Positions 1 to 8,579 of a stretch of DNA of 33,906 bases are shown in pieces. The position numbers and the translations under genes are program-made. Position 1 is the stretch's first letter. Each line of letters begins with the position of its first letter. Source of the DNA: CAIUGU01 sp031398625 (GTDB lineage Bacteria; Pseudomonadota; Gammaproteobacteria; Steroidobacterales; Steroidobacteraceae); the NCBI GenBank assembly GCA_031398625.1, contig JANNNQ010000203.1, forward strand, positions 1 through 33,906, written 5' to 3'. The notes below the pieces were generated by a model that did not search any database, was not told where the DNA came from, and worked only from the letters and a program-made list of their open reading frames with translations.

Positions 1-2
1 TG

Positions 3-101
3 CTGCTCGTCGTCGCGCTCATTACCTACGCCTTGAGCCGCGCCTGGGTGTTCTCCCGCCGCCATCCCGCCACCCATGACTCCACTCATCCTGACCGTTG
101 A
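3..101 (+). CDS. C-terminal end of a GtrA-like membrane protein (partial)
   Basis: Only the last 32 codons are inside the window. They end in a hydrophobic helix followed by LSRAWVFSRR and a short polar tail. A final transmembrane helix followed by a basic R/W-V-F segment is typical of the C-terminus of GtrA-family proteins, small four-helix membrane proteins associated with flipping or transfer of lipid-linked sugars. The stop codon at 99-101 lies inside the next gene, which starts at 76, so the two are translationally coupled. GtrA proteins often sit next to ChbG/HpnK-type deacetylases and glycosyltransferases, which fits. The family call rests on a very short tail plus context and is tentative. 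Confidence 0.5.
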   Translation: MLVVALITYALSRAWVFSRRHPATHDSTHPDR

Positions 102-864
102 TGATTTCGGCATGCATGCCGGCATCGATGCCGCGGTGCTGGAGTTCGGTGCATCGGGGTATGTGACCGCAACCTCCTGCCTGGTCTTGAGTCCGCGATG
201 GGCAACGGCAGCGCGGGGCATCACGGCACCGGTTCGCCAGCAGATGGATATCGGCCTGCACGTCGATTTCACCGAGTTCGACGGCGCACAATCACTGCGC
301 CGGCTAATCTACAGGAGTGCCGTGCGGCAACTGGATCCCCGAACCGTGCGGACCCGGATCGCAAGGCAGTTCGATGCCTTCGAGAACGCGCTCGGGACGC
401 CACCCGATTACATCGATGGCCATCAGCACGTCCATCAGTTGCCCCAGGTCCGGGACGCGTTGCTGGAGGAACTGCAACGCCGGTATCGCGTACTGCCGTG
501 GATCCGAGTCAGCAACCCGCCCGCGGGGCATGGCCTCAAAGGGTTCGTCATCCGCCAGCTTGGCGCAGCGCCTCTCGCTCGCAAAGCGACTGCGGCCGGC
601 CTGAGGCAGACGACCCGGCTGCTCGGCAGCTACAACTTCGATCTGTCCGAAGCCGGGTACAAACAGCGCCTCGAACACTGGCTGAGCGAAGCCCGACCCG
701 GCGACGCCCTCATGCTCCACGTCGCCTCCAGCGCGCCCGCCGATGACCCCATCGGCCCCGCCCGCCTCATCGAGCACCAGGTCCTCCGCAGCCCCTGGTT
801 CGCCGCCGCTCTTTCATCCCGCTCCATCCACCCGGCACGCGGGGGTGAGGTCCTGAAAGGCTGA
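76..864 (+). CDS. ChbG/HpnK (YdjC-like) family deacetylase
   Basis: The protein has 262 residues, close to the family norm. It carries the hallmarks of YdjC/ChbG/HpnK carbohydrate deacetylases: TVDDFG near residues 7-12 (metal-binding Asp pair), GLHVDFTE at 60-67 (metal His), and DGHQHVHQLP at 114-123 (second His cluster). Members hydrolyse N-acetyl groups from acetylated sugars; ChbG acts on chitooligosaccharides and HpnK in hopanoid glycan maturation. No signal peptide is visible, so it is probably cytoplasmic. The start overlaps the upstream GtrA-like gene by 26 bp, suggesting a role in modifying a lipid-linked or cell-envelope sugar. The substrate cannot be told from sequence. It ends 3 bp before the convergent MBL gene. 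Confidence 0.85.
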   Translation: MTPLILTVDDFGMHAGIDAAVLEFGASGYVTATSCLVLSPRWATAARGITAPVRQQMDIGLHVDFTEFDGAQSLRRLIYRSAVRQLDPRTVRTRIARQFDAFENALGTPPDYIDGHQHVHQLPQVRDALLEELQRRYRVLPWIRVSNPPAGHGLKGFVIRQLGAAPLARKATAAGLRQTTRLLGSYNFDLSEAGYKQRLEHWLSEARPGDALMLHVASSAPADDPIGPARLIEHQVLRSPWFAAALSSRSIHPARGGEVLKG

Positions 865-867
865 GGA

Positions 868-1848
868 TTACGGGGCGGCGGCCATTTCGTCGTAGTAGGC
901 GCCGATGCCCGTCATGAAAGCAGTGGTGCTCACGGAGTTGTCCCAACCGAGGTCTGCGAGGCGCAGCGATGCCCGGACCTGCTCCAGGGTCTGCAGCTGT
1001 TCCTTGCGAACCCCTTGCTTCGCCAGCGCGCGCATCCGCTGGTTCATCGTGTCGAAACGCACTTTGTAGGCTTCCACGTCCGCCCTGTTCATGATCCGGC
1101 CATGCCCGGGAATGGCCGTGTCGAAATCGATCGCCAGCAGCCGTTCAATGGTGCGCACGAACTCGATTGCGCTGCCCCCGCCCCGGTAGTCGATCACCGG
1201 CATGCCGTCGATGACGAGATCGCCCATGTGCACGGTCTTGAGGTCGGGAAAGTAGAGGATCGTGTCGCCATTGGTGTGGCCTCGACCCAGGTGCAGCAAC
1301 CTGACTTCAACGCCACCGAGATGAATCGCAGCCTCGTCGGCGAAAACGATGTTGGGCGCGCCGGGCTGGTTGAGCTTGAGGAAGTTCTCGCGGATGTTCC
1401 GATGTCCGATCACATCGATGCCGAGTGCCCGCAACGTGGCGTTGCCGCTGACATGGTCGCCATGATGGTGACTGTTCAGCACATACCGGACGGGCAGCGA
1501 TGTAACGCCGCGGATGAGCGTGAGCACATCGTTGACGTTCTCCGGGTACTTGTCGTCGATGAGGATGAGCCCTTCCGGCGTCATCCGGACTGCGACGTCA
1601 CCGGGCTCGTGAATGAGGCCATCGTCGGGGCCGCCTGGCCGGCAGCCGCGCGTGGTACAGGGGAGGAAGGGCCCGCGGATGACGTACAGCCCGTCCTTGA
1701 CCTGCTCGATCCGCGTGGGACCGGCTTCCAGGACTTCCACTTCCTGCCGCAACCCCGCAGGCGCTGCCCCATCCACCGCCTGTGACAACAGCAGCATCGC
1801 TGCGAGCGACGGAGACAGGCTACAGATCGAACGGGTCGCTGTTTTCAT
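868..1848 (-). CDS. Secreted metallo-beta-lactamase-fold hydrolase
   Basis: This 326-residue protein begins with a signal-peptide-like segment (basic start, then LSPSLAAMLLLSQAVDG). It has the MBL-fold metal motif HHHGDH at 127-132, the later ligand in GRGHTNGD (His191), an Asp near 210 (HMGDLV) and a C-terminal PGHG. A two-zinc periplasmic hydrolase of the broad MBL superfamily is therefore well supported. The arrangement, with HTNGDTILYFPDLK and HMGD, resembles uncharacterised environmental members and SoxH-like proteins more than clinical class B beta-lactamases. Two Cys (CTTRGC, 64-69) lie before the core. It follows the DUF1552 gene on the same strand, but a strong terminator lies between, so it probably has its own promoter or relies on read-through. 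Substrate unknown. Confidence 0.8.
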   Translation of the reverse strand: MKTATRSICSLSPSLAAMLLLSQAVDGAAPAGLRQEVEVLEAGPTRIEQVKDGLYVIRGPFLPCTTRGCRPGGPDDGLIHEPGDVAVRMTPEGLILIDDKYPENVNDVLTLIRGVTSLPVRYVLNSHHHGDHVSGNATLRALGIDVIGHRNIRENFLKLNQPGAPNIVFADEAAIHLGGVEVRLLHLGRGHTNGDTILYFPDLKTVHMGDLVIDGMPVIDYRGGGSAIEFVRTIERLLAIDFDTAIPGHGRIMNRADVEAYKVRFDTMNQRMRALAKQGVRKEQLQTLEQVRASLRLADLGWDNSVSTTAFMTGIGAYYDEMAAAP

Positions 1849-1862
1849 GGTGGGAGTATGAA

Positions 1863-1891
1863 AGCCCCGCTTCCTTTGGGGAAGCGGGGCT
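1863..1891 (-). terminator. Rho-independent terminator of the ankyrin/DUF1592/DUF1552 operon
   Basis: A perfect 12-bp stem (1863-1874 with 1880-1891) closes a 5-nt loop. Read on the minus strand it lies 10 nt past the DUF1552 stop codon and is followed by a short T tract (TTTCATA). The stem is nearly all G/C. It also lies just upstream of the MBL gene start at 1848, so it would insulate that gene from the operon. Confidence 0.8.
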
Positions 1892-1901
1892 GAAGAACGG
1901 A

Positions 1902-3233
1902 CTAGATGGACAAGGCGCCCGTGCTGTCGCCGATGGTCTCGGCTTCCACGTCTGCCACATGGAGCATCGACAGCAGCAGATTGGCCATCGGCGTGCTCTT
2001 CGGCATCCCGATATGCCGGCCGCCCTTGATGCGCCCGGTCGCTCCCCCGACCAGCAGGTTCGAGATGGGATCGTGGCTGTGCACGTTGCCCTCGCCCATG
2101 CCGCTCCCGTACAGCAGCATCGTGTGGTCGAGCAGGCTGCCCTCGCCATCCCGTGTGTTCTGGAGTTTCTCCAGGAAGCCGGCAAACAGGCCTACGTGGT
2201 AGGTGTTGATCTTCGCGTGCTGCGCCACCTTCTCGGGCTTGTGGCCGTGATGCGAAATCGAATGATGCTGGTCGGAAACACCGATCTGCGGATAGGTGCG
2301 ATTGTTGAGCTCGCGCGACATCATGAACGTCGACACGCGGGTCATGTCCGTCTGGAAAGCCAGCAACTGCAGGTCGAACATCAGGTTCACGTGGTCTTCG
2401 TAGACCTGCGGGATCTCGACCGGCGCATCGGGGATGTCCAGCCGGACGTCGGCGGTGCGACTCTCGAGGTTGGCGATACGACGTTCCACCTCGCGCACGT
2501 TCTCGAGGTAGTCGCTGACGCGGGCCCGGTCCGCCCCGCCCAGCTCGCGCTGCAGGGTCGCCGCGGCTTTCGTCACCGAGTCGAGCAGACTGCGATCCGT
2601 CCGCGCGCGCGCAGCACGCTGCTCGGGTGAGCTGCCGTCACCGAACATCTTCTCGAACACCACCCGCGGGTTGATTTCCATGGGCAGCGGCGTGGTCGGC
2701 GAGCGCCACGACACGGTGTTGAGATAGCCGCAGCTGCTGGTGCCGTCGCACACCCCCACCATGTTCGAGGTGTCCTCGATGCCGAGTTCAAGCGAAGGCA
2801 GGGGCGTGTCGCGGCCGATTTTCTGCGCGATCATCTGGTCGATGGTCGTGCCCGCCTGCACGTCCGCGCCCCGGGTGTCCTTGGCGACCGCCGAGCTGAG
2901 CCAGGTGGCACTGGCGCTCGCGTGACCCGAGCCAGCCGTGTTCTTCGGATTCAGCGCGAGATTGCTGACGACCAGGTAACGGTCGCGGAATTTCTCCAGC
3001 GGCGCCAGGATCGGCGTCCCCGCATACCCCGCTCCTGTCGTCTTCGGTACCCATTCGCTCAGGATGACGCCATGCGGCGTATAAACGAAGGCGGTTCGCA
3101 GCTGCGGCCTGGCGGCAAATGCATCCGCAACAGCCGCCGGGATCATGGCATCGAGTAAGGGTAGCGCCATACCCGCACCCGCCATGCCGCGGAGAAAGGT
3201 GCGTCGATCGAGGTGCTTCTTCGTGATGAACAT
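1902..3233 (-). CDS. DUF1552 domain protein, Tat-exported
   Basis: This 443-residue protein opens with a twin-arginine signal (DRRTFLRGMAGAGMALPLLD, residues 9-28). The body matches the DUF1552 pattern as I know it: an early segment with TPHGV, SGHASASATWLSS in the first third, STFMMSRELNNRTYP and GVSDQHHSISHHG in the second half, and LLYGSGMGEGNVHSHDP near the end. DUF1552 proteins look related to the DUF1501 sulfatase/alkaline-phosphatase-like group and are nearly always encoded beside DUF1592 cytochrome-like proteins. The function is not established. Here it is the last gene of the operon, 55 bp after the DUF1592 gene. Export through Tat implies folding, and perhaps cofactor loading, in the cytoplasm. 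Confidence 0.88.
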   Translation of the reverse strand: MFITKKHLDRRTFLRGMAGAGMALPLLDAMIPAAVADAFAARPQLRTAFVYTPHGVILSEWVPKTTGAGYAGTPILAPLEKFRDRYLVVSNLALNPKNTAGSGHASASATWLSSAVAKDTRGADVQAGTTIDQMIAQKIGRDTPLPSLELGIEDTSNMVGVCDGTSSCGYLNTVSWRSPTTPLPMEINPRVVFEKMFGDGSSPEQRAARARTDRSLLDSVTKAAATLQRELGGADRARVSDYLENVREVERRIANLESRTADVRLDIPDAPVEIPQVYEDHVNLMFDLQLLAFQTDMTRVSTFMMSRELNNRTYPQIGVSDQHHSISHHGHKPEKVAQHAKINTYHVGLFAGFLEKLQNTRDGEGSLLDHTMLLYGSGMGEGNVHSHDPISNLLVGGATGRIKGGRHIGMPKSTPMANLLLSMLHVADVEAETIGDSTGALSI

Positions 3234-3288
3234 GGTGGGACCCTCGTTTCGCCAGTGCTTCAGTTTTTGGACAGTGGATTCGATTCGC

Positions 3289-5685
3289 TCAAGGCTGTTG
3301 GTCCGCCTGCGCCGTCACGGGAACGTCGCCGGCAGGCCTCGCAGTGGTTCTCATCAGGAACGGTTCGCTGTTGACGATGCCGAGCACCAGCGCGGAAAAG
3401 CGGTTCTGCTGGCTCGAGGCATCCTTGAGTATCCTCCGGATCGCCGGCATGTCGTAGTAGTCGACCGCGCGGCCCAGCGCAAACGTCAGCATCTTCTCCG
3501 TCATCGCGCGGACAAAGAGCTCCTCATTGTCGAGCAGGAACCTGCGCAGGCCCGGTGCCCCCGTGATCTGCGTGCCGTCGAACATCACATCGGAAGCGTC
3601 GATGGCAATGCCCTGGTCCTGCTCCCGCCAGCGCCCTACAGCATCGAAGTTCTCCAGCGAGAAGCCGATCGGGTCCATCACCTTGTGGCAACCCGCACAG
3701 GTGGGATCCGCACGGTGGGCCGAGAGCTGTTCGCGAAGCGTGGTCGGCGTGGCGCCCGCACTCTGCTCGAGCGCAGGCACATTGGGTGGCGGTGGCGGGG
3801 GCTCGCTCGCGAGCAGATTGGTGAGCACCCACTTGCCGCGGGTGACCGCCGACGTACGCGTCGCAACCGAAGTCAGCGTGAGGATGCTGCCGTGGCCCAG
3901 CAACCCGCGGCGCGCATCGTCCGGCACGGGTACACGCCGGAAGCGGCTGCCATACACACCCGGGATACCGTAATGCTTGGCCAGTCTTTCGTTGACGAAC
4001 GTGTAGTCCGCATCCAGCAGGTCGACGACGTTGCGGTCCTCGGCAATGACGCTCTGAACCAGCATTTCGGTTTCACGAATGAAGGCTTCGCGCAGGTTGT
4101 TGTCAAAGTCCGGAAAAAGGGCCGGGTCGGGAATCGTCCCCCGCAGGTTCCTCAAGGTGAGCCACTGCGAGGCGAAGTTGGTGACCAGCGTTTCGGCTTT
4201 GGGATCGGCGAGCATGCGCCGCACCTGGGCCTCGAGCACCTCCGGCTTGCGCAGTCGGCCCTTTGCCGCGAGAGCGATCAGCTCTTCATCCGGCACCGTG
4301 CTCCAGAGGAAAAACGACAGGCGCGATGCCAGCTCGATGTCGCCGATGCGGTACGGCGTTCCGGGCGCGAGGCGCGGCGGATCGGCTTCCACGCGAAACA
4401 CGAACTCGGGCCCCGAGATGACGCGCCGGATCGCCGTCTCGATACCGGTATCGAACGTGCCGCCTTCACGACCCAGGGCAAAGAAGGCATTGAGTTCGGC
4501 CAGTTCCGCCTTCTCGACGGGCCGCCGCCACGCGCGGCGCGCGACGGTGGAGAGGATCCGGGTCGCGCAGGCCGCTTCATCACCCGGGGTTGCGGGCTGG
4601 CAGGTGAAGATCGCTCGCCGGCTCGGTGTATCCCCGGAACCCTGAGCATTGAAGGGCCCGACCACATTCACTTTGTCCAGGTGCGGAACGCCCTTGTCTT
4701 CGTTGCTGTCGATGGCCGTGCGGTGGTACTGCTGCCAGACCTCGGCCGACTGCACGAGCGGCTTGCGCAGGAACGCCACGGCCACCCTGTGGGGCCCTGC
4801 CTTCACCTGCGCACGGAACGTGAGGCGGGCATCGATTTCCTCCGCCGTGGCGTAGGCGTTGGCGTGTGACTTGAGGTTGTCCTCGTGGCCGCCGAACTCG
4901 ACGAGGTGCACCCGCTGCTTGTCGATGGTGACCTCGAGCGCATGCGGAAACTCGAGCCCCTTCACCATCGCCAGGATACCGCGATAGAGCTTCGGCTCGA
5001 AGGAGTACTCACCGTCCAGCGGGAAGTAGTGCTCGAAGGCAATGCCGCCCATCGTGCCCAGGGGCGCACCGGCGATCTGCGTGTCCTGGGATGCATCCGC
5101 CGCCGGCCGGTACGTGGCAAGCTGCGGCCGGAGCTGCGGGTCGCCGACGGCCATCGCGGCCACCTTGGCGGATGCAGACAGATAGCCTTCGAGCAGTGCG
5201 GGAGACAGCGTCAGGCCCTGGGCCATGTTGTCGAAGCCGCCAGAAGAATCGTCGGGCGGCAACAGCGCTGCCGGATCGATCTCAAGACCGAGCACATCGC
5301 GGATGGCGTTGGCGTACTCGGTGCGGTTCAGCCGATGCAGGACCGGCGCCCCCGGATTGGGGTTGCGGCGAGCGATCCGGTCGAGCGAAGTCTCGACCGA
5401 CGTCACGAAGGCAGTCGCACGGTGCGGATCGGGCCGCTCCACGTCGCGCGGCGGCATCATCCCCGCGCGCACTTTCTTCGCGATCGCTTCCCAGGTCCTC
5501 GCGTTGGCCGGCATGTCTGCCGGATCAAGCGACTCGAAGGAGACGTTGCCCTTGAACTCGATGTCGTTGTGGCAGCGAACGCAGTACTGGTCGAGCATCG
5601 CCCACTGCTCGTCGTTTTCCGCCGCCAGCACCGGCAGAATCCAGCTGGTAGCGATCACGAACGTTGCAGCAGTCAGGGTGCGCAT
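3289..5685 (-). CDS. DUF1592-type di-heme (cytochrome c-like) secreted protein
   Basis: I place the start at 5685, because the frame extends further upstream but only antisense to the ankyrin gene, whereas 5685 gives a clean signal peptide (MRTLTAATFVIATSWILPVL). The product is 798 residues. It has two c-type heme motifs, CVRCH at 35-39 and CAGCH at 663-667; the second lies in the DPTCAGCHKVMDPIGFSLE block typical of the DUF1588 region. Expected domain order for this architecture is DUF1587, DUF1595, DUF1592, DUF1588, DUF1585, and segments matching each can be seen (for example HRLNRTEYANAIRDVLG early, RLSFFLWSTVPD mid, RGLLGHGSILTLTS later). It is probably periplasmic or exported and redox active; the substrate is unknown. 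It begins 13 bp after the ankyrin gene. Confidence 0.88.
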   Translation of the reverse strand: MRTLTAATFVIATSWILPVLAAENDEQWAMLDQYCVRCHNDIEFKGNVSFESLDPADMPANARTWEAIAKKVRAGMMPPRDVERPDPHRATAFVTSVETSLDRIARRNPNPGAPVLHRLNRTEYANAIRDVLGLEIDPAALLPPDDSSGGFDNMAQGLTLSPALLEGYLSASAKVAAMAVGDPQLRPQLATYRPAADASQDTQIAGAPLGTMGGIAFEHYFPLDGEYSFEPKLYRGILAMVKGLEFPHALEVTIDKQRVHLVEFGGHEDNLKSHANAYATAEEIDARLTFRAQVKAGPHRVAVAFLRKPLVQSAEVWQQYHRTAIDSNEDKGVPHLDKVNVVGPFNAQGSGDTPSRRAIFTCQPATPGDEAACATRILSTVARRAWRRPVEKAELAELNAFFALGREGGTFDTGIETAIRRVISGPEFVFRVEADPPRLAPGTPYRIGDIELASRLSFFLWSTVPDEELIALAAKGRLRKPEVLEAQVRRMLADPKAETLVTNFASQWLTLRNLRGTIPDPALFPDFDNNLREAFIRETEMLVQSVIAEDRNVVDLLDADYTFVNERLAKHYGIPGVYGSRFRRVPVPDDARRGLLGHGSILTLTSVATRTSAVTRGKWVLTNLLASEPPPPPPNVPALEQSAGATPTTLREQLSAHRADPTCAGCHKVMDPIGFSLENFDAVGRWREQDQGIAIDASDVMFDGTQITGAPGLRRFLLDNEELFVRAMTEKMLTFALGRAVDYYDMPAIRRILKDASSQQNRFSALVLGIVNSEPFLMRTTARPAGDVPVTAQADQQP

Positions 5686-5698
5686 CAGTTGTGGTCGA

Positions 5699-7312
5699 TC
5701 AGCTTTGGGGAATGATCGCGATGACCTGCTTCCGCTCGCCGCCTGGCACCACGGTTGCAGCAGGAACGGGCGCCGGAGCTTTCGCTTCCTGCGCCACGGG
5801 CACGACATAGGGCACTTCGCGGACCTTCGCACTGGCCATGAGCGTGCGCACCAGGGCGATGGTGCTTTCGCTGGGCTGGGCCAGCGTCCGCGGATCGGGC
5901 GGCGCGGCGATGGCGCCGGGGGCTGGCAACGGCGGAACCCCTTTCGCCATGTCGAGCACCATGCGGTTGCTCGAGTCCTTGGCGTCGAGCCGCGCGCCCC
6001 GATCGACGAGGAACTGGACCAGCGGGTCTTCGCCCATCTCGGCAATGGCATGCAGCGCGGTAATGCCTTTCGTGTCGGCAGCATTCACGGCGCTGCCACG
6101 ATCGAGCAGCCAGGTGGCGGCCTGCAACCGCCTTGCCATTGGCAGCGCAGGCGGCGGAGTGGCACCATTTGCCCGCTTCACCCGGATGCCAAGCGAAGTC
6201 ATGAGGACCGTGATGCCATCCTTGTTCGCATGATTGACGTTGGCGCCGTGCTCCACCATGAGCTGCATGAGCTCCATGTCGTTGGCAGATGCCGCGAGGA
6301 ACAAGGCGGTTTCGGACGGCGAAACCCCGGCCCTGCTACCCACCTCGAAGGCGTCCTTCTTCGGCATCGCCACGGCAGCCAGCGAATCCGCCTGCGCCCC
6401 GTGCGCGAGCAGCGCGTTGATGAGATCGATTGGCGCGAGCTTGTTCGTGCGATTGGTCGCCGCCCGCATGATCGTCGTGGTGCGCACCTTGACCGCGTCG
6501 ACCAGAGCCCCCTCATCGGGGTCGGCCCCGCCTTTCAGCAATTCATGGGCGAGATCCAGGTGTGCATTGCTGATGGCGATCCGGAGCGTGCTGATTCCCT
6601 GGGGATCCTTGAGATCCGGATTGGCACCGAGTTCGAGCAGGGCAATGGCAGCCTCGATCGAATTCTGCCGGGCGGCGTGCATCAGGGCCGTGAGCCCCCC
6701 CATCGGAAGCTGCGACTCAACCCCGCCATGCTTGATGCCCTTCCAGTCGAAGGTCGTCGAGACCGCATTGACGTCGGCTCCCGCCTTGACCAGCAGGCGG
6801 ACCACGTCGGGATGGTTCTCGCCCGCAGCCCACATCAACGCCGTTTCCCCATGCCATGTTTCGCGAACGTCGACTGCAGCACTCTTTTCCAGCAGCAGCT
6901 TCACTGACGTTGCATTGCCACTGCGCGCAGCGAGCATCAGGGGCGTATCGCCGCCGAGGGGCGTCTTGTTCGGGTCAGCGCCCACTGCGAGCAGGCGCTC
7001 GACCATTGCGGCATTGCCATTGAGGGCGGCCTCCGCGAGGGGAGTGATGCCATACCGGTTGGCCACGTCGGGTTCGGCACCCCGTTCGAGGAGCAGCGTC
7101 ACGGTGGCAAGACTGTCGTGATGGGCAGCCCAGAGCAGGGCATTGGCTCCGTCTGCCTGGGGCGCATTGATTTCCGAGGCGGAACGCGCGAGCTCGCGAA
7201 CCTCTGACCACTTTTGTTGCTCAGCAGCATCCGCCAGCGGCGAAGCGTTGGTTCCTGTCGCCAGGAACAACGCGGCGAGTGCGGTCCAGCGGACCTGCTC
7301 CATCCCCCTCAT
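5699..7312 (-). CDS. Secreted ankyrin-repeat protein
   Basis: The 537-residue protein starts with a signal peptide (VRWTALAALFLATGTNAS) and then consists mostly of ankyrin repeats, seen as a recurring pattern such as GANALLWAAHHDSLATVTLL and GDTPLMLAARSGNATSVKLL, roughly eight to ten units. A run of divergent repeats is followed by a Pro/Ala-rich tail from about residue 455 to the end. The start at 7312 is preceded by a GGGGG stretch at about 5 nt. Ankyrin repeats bind proteins, so a periplasmic scaffold for the DUF1592/DUF1552 partners encoded directly downstream is a reasonable inference. The three genes form a tight operon with gaps of 13 and 55 bp. Confidence 0.88.
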   Translation of the reverse strand: MRGMEQVRWTALAALFLATGTNASPLADAAEQQKWSEVRELARSASEINAPQADGANALLWAAHHDSLATVTLLLERGAEPDVANRYGITPLAEAALNGNAAMVERLLAVGADPNKTPLGGDTPLMLAARSGNATSVKLLLEKSAAVDVRETWHGETALMWAAGENHPDVVRLLVKAGADVNAVSTTFDWKGIKHGGVESQLPMGGLTALMHAARQNSIEAAIALLELGANPDLKDPQGISTLRIAISNAHLDLAHELLKGGADPDEGALVDAVKVRTTTIMRAATNRTNKLAPIDLINALLAHGAQADSLAAVAMPKKDAFEVGSRAGVSPSETALFLAASANDMELMQLMVEHGANVNHANKDGITVLMTSLGIRVKRANGATPPPALPMARRLQAATWLLDRGSAVNAADTKGITALHAIAEMGEDPLVQFLVDRGARLDAKDSSNRMVLDMAKGVPPLPAPGAIAAPPDPRTLAQPSESTIALVRTLMASAKVREVPYVVPVAQEAKAPAPVPAATVVPGGERKQVIAIIPQS

Positions 7313-7378
7313 GGCATCCCCCGGGAGTTACATCGGTCGTTCAGTTAGACGATGCGGGAGAGAAAAACCACACACTGC

Positions 7379-7435
7379 AAAAAAAAAGGAACGATCCGGC
7401 CCTGAGATGCCGTGCCGCAGCAGAAACACGGATCG
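7379..7435 (-). terminator. Possible rho-independent terminator after the 167-residue gene
   Basis: Read on the minus strand just past the stop at 7440, an inverted repeat (7392-7398 with 7429-7435, 7 bp, long loop) is followed by a run of nine T (complement of 7379-7387). The T run is striking in this GC-rich sequence. The stem is short and the loop long (30 nt), so this is a weak call. The same interval, 7313-7439, must also hold the promoter of the ankyrin operon. Confidence 0.35.
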
Positions 7436-7439
7436 GAGT

Positions 7440-7943
7440 TCAGGGTGCCGGAACCCCGACGGTACATTCGCCGAGATAGATCTCGGGACGGGAGGTGAAC
7501 CCGGGAACGCTCGCGGGGGTGTATTCGTGGCGCGTGTGGATCGCCATCATCCGGCCCCCTGCGGTTTCACGCGCGAGAACCGTCGTTGTGTAGAGCGGCC
7601 CGGAACTGAAGGCCTGCATCAGGTGCAGGTACCCATTCGAGTACCGCACGGCGATGAACGATGGCCCGAACTGGCTGTCTGCATCGGCAGTGCCCTCATC
7701 GACGTTGACCTCGGTGAAGGACACCTTGAACTCACCGGCGCGCGCTTCCACTTTCGCTGCGCCGCCTTCCCAGGTGCCTGAGGCGACAGTCGAAAAGTGG
7801 CATTCGAGACGGGTCGCCGCCTGCAGCCGCTGTTGCAGGGCGAGCTGTTGCTGGAAGGTGCCAGCCTGCGCACCGGCATCAGGCGAGCGGACCGCGGCAA
7901 TGGTGGCGAGCACGGCGAGCGGGAAGACGAGTGTTTTTCTCAT
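7440..7943 (-). CDS. Hypothetical secreted protein, 167 residues
   Basis: I do not recognise the family. The chosen start at 7943 gives a signal peptide (MRKTLVFPLAVLATIAAVRS, cleavage near DAGAQA). No convincing Shine-Dalgarno sequence is visible, and an upstream extension of 23 codons is possible but would spoil the signal peptide. The mature part begins with a Gln-rich stretch (QQQLALQQRLQAAT) and then looks like a small beta-rich domain, with a conserved-looking C-terminus ending YLGECTVGVPAP. Two Cys are present in the mature part. It is transcribed divergently from the FMN-binding protein gene, with 111 bp between. It may be a periplasmic accessory or unrelated. Confidence 0.65.
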   Translation of the reverse strand: MRKTLVFPLAVLATIAAVRSPDAGAQAGTFQQQLALQQRLQAATRLECHFSTVASGTWEGGAAKVEARAGEFKVSFTEVNVDEGTADADSQFGPSFIAVRYSNGYLHLMQAFSSGPLYTTTVLARETAGGRMMAIHTRHEYTPASVPGFTSRPEIYLGECTVGVPAP

Positions 7944-7998
7944 GCGGCAATTAGTAACACATTTCCATCTTGTCCGGCCTTGCGCAGGCAGCCCGGCA

Positions 7999-8028
7999 TT
8001 GACCCGGCACAATCGCGGCCCTCATGAT
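7999..8028 (+). promoter_or_regulatory. Candidate sigma70-type promoter for the FMN-binding/NosR-like pair
   Basis: TTGACC (7999-8004) and CATGAT (8023-8028) are separated by 18 nt. The first is a good -35 match, the second a moderate -10. Transcription would start near 8035, leaving about 20 nt before the TTG start at 8055, with the GGAG ribosome-binding site at 8043-8046 in between. Seen by eye only. Confidence 0.4.
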
Positions 8029-8054
8029 CTGTCCGCACCCATGGAGTATCCAGA

Positions 8055-8579
8055 TTGCGCAAGTTCCTGCTAGTCGCCGCCTTGAGCGTGTCCGGTATCG
8101 CGATGGTTTCAGGTCAGCAGGCGGATCCCGCCCTGCAGGCGCAGCTCAAACGCGTTTTTCCCGATGCCGCGCGCTTTTCCGCGAAGGAAGGCAACCCTGC
8201 GCACTTCAAGGCCTATGGCCCCGCGGCGGCCGGCCAGGAGCCCGCGCTGCTCGGCCTCGCGTGGTGGACCACGGAAGTCGAACCGCTGGAACGCGGTTAC
8301 GACGGTCCGATCAAGATGCTGGTCGGCATGGATACGACGGGCATACTCAAAGGCCTCCTCGTCGTCGATCACCGGGAGCCCTATGGTGATTTCTCGGTGG
8401 ATCCACCGGAGTTCGCCGCGCAGTTCAAGGGCAAGAACATTCGCGATCCCTTCAAGGTCGGTGCCGACATCGACGCGATCTCGCGGGCAACGATCACCGT
8501 CACCAGCGCCAGCCGCGCCGTACGCAACAGCTCGCGGCGCATTGCGCGCGAGCTCCTCGCCCCGCCGAAGCAGCAGTGA
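8055..8579 (+). CDS. Periplasmic FMN-binding domain protein (NosR N-terminal-like)
   Basis: The product has 174 residues, starting at TTG 8055. This start is chosen because GGAG lies 8 nt upstream and the codons give a signal peptide (MRKFLLVAALSVSGIAMVSG). The body is an FMN-binding domain as in NosR, RnfG and related proteins. The predicted flavinylation site is Thr146 in DAISRATIT (140-148), the D-x-x-[ST]-x-A-T type motif that ApbE modifies with FMN through a phosphoester bond. The usual small residue between Ser and Ala is Arg here. It overlaps the NosR-like gene by one base (TGATG) and ApbE is encoded nearby, so a covalent FMN carrier in the periplasm is likely. It passes electrons, but its partner is not identified. 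Confidence 0.85.
   Translation: MRKFLLVAALSVSGIAMVSGQQADPALQAQLKRVFPDAARFSAKEGNPAHFKAYGPAAAGQEPALLGLAWWTTEVEPLERGYDGPIKMLVGMDTTGILKGLLVVDHREPYGDFSVDPPEFAAQFKGKNIRDPFKVGADIDAISRATITVTSASRAVRNSSRRIARELLAPPKQQ

Noticed and set aside
3145..4869. A 574-codon open frame on the plus strand opposite the DUF1592 gene
   Set aside because: It is antisense to a protein with recognisable heme motifs and family blocks, and its translation is Arg/Gly/Val-rich without domains. Such long shadow frames are expected at this GC content.
5686..6084. N-terminal extension of the DUF1592 protein by 133 residues
   Set aside because: It lies inside the ankyrin gene in another frame, is not protein-like, and would bury the signal peptide at 5685.
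7195..7215. A CCTCTGA match to the second repeat's end inside the ankyrin gene
   Set aside because: It is a short chance match with no further similarity and lies in a conserved coding region.
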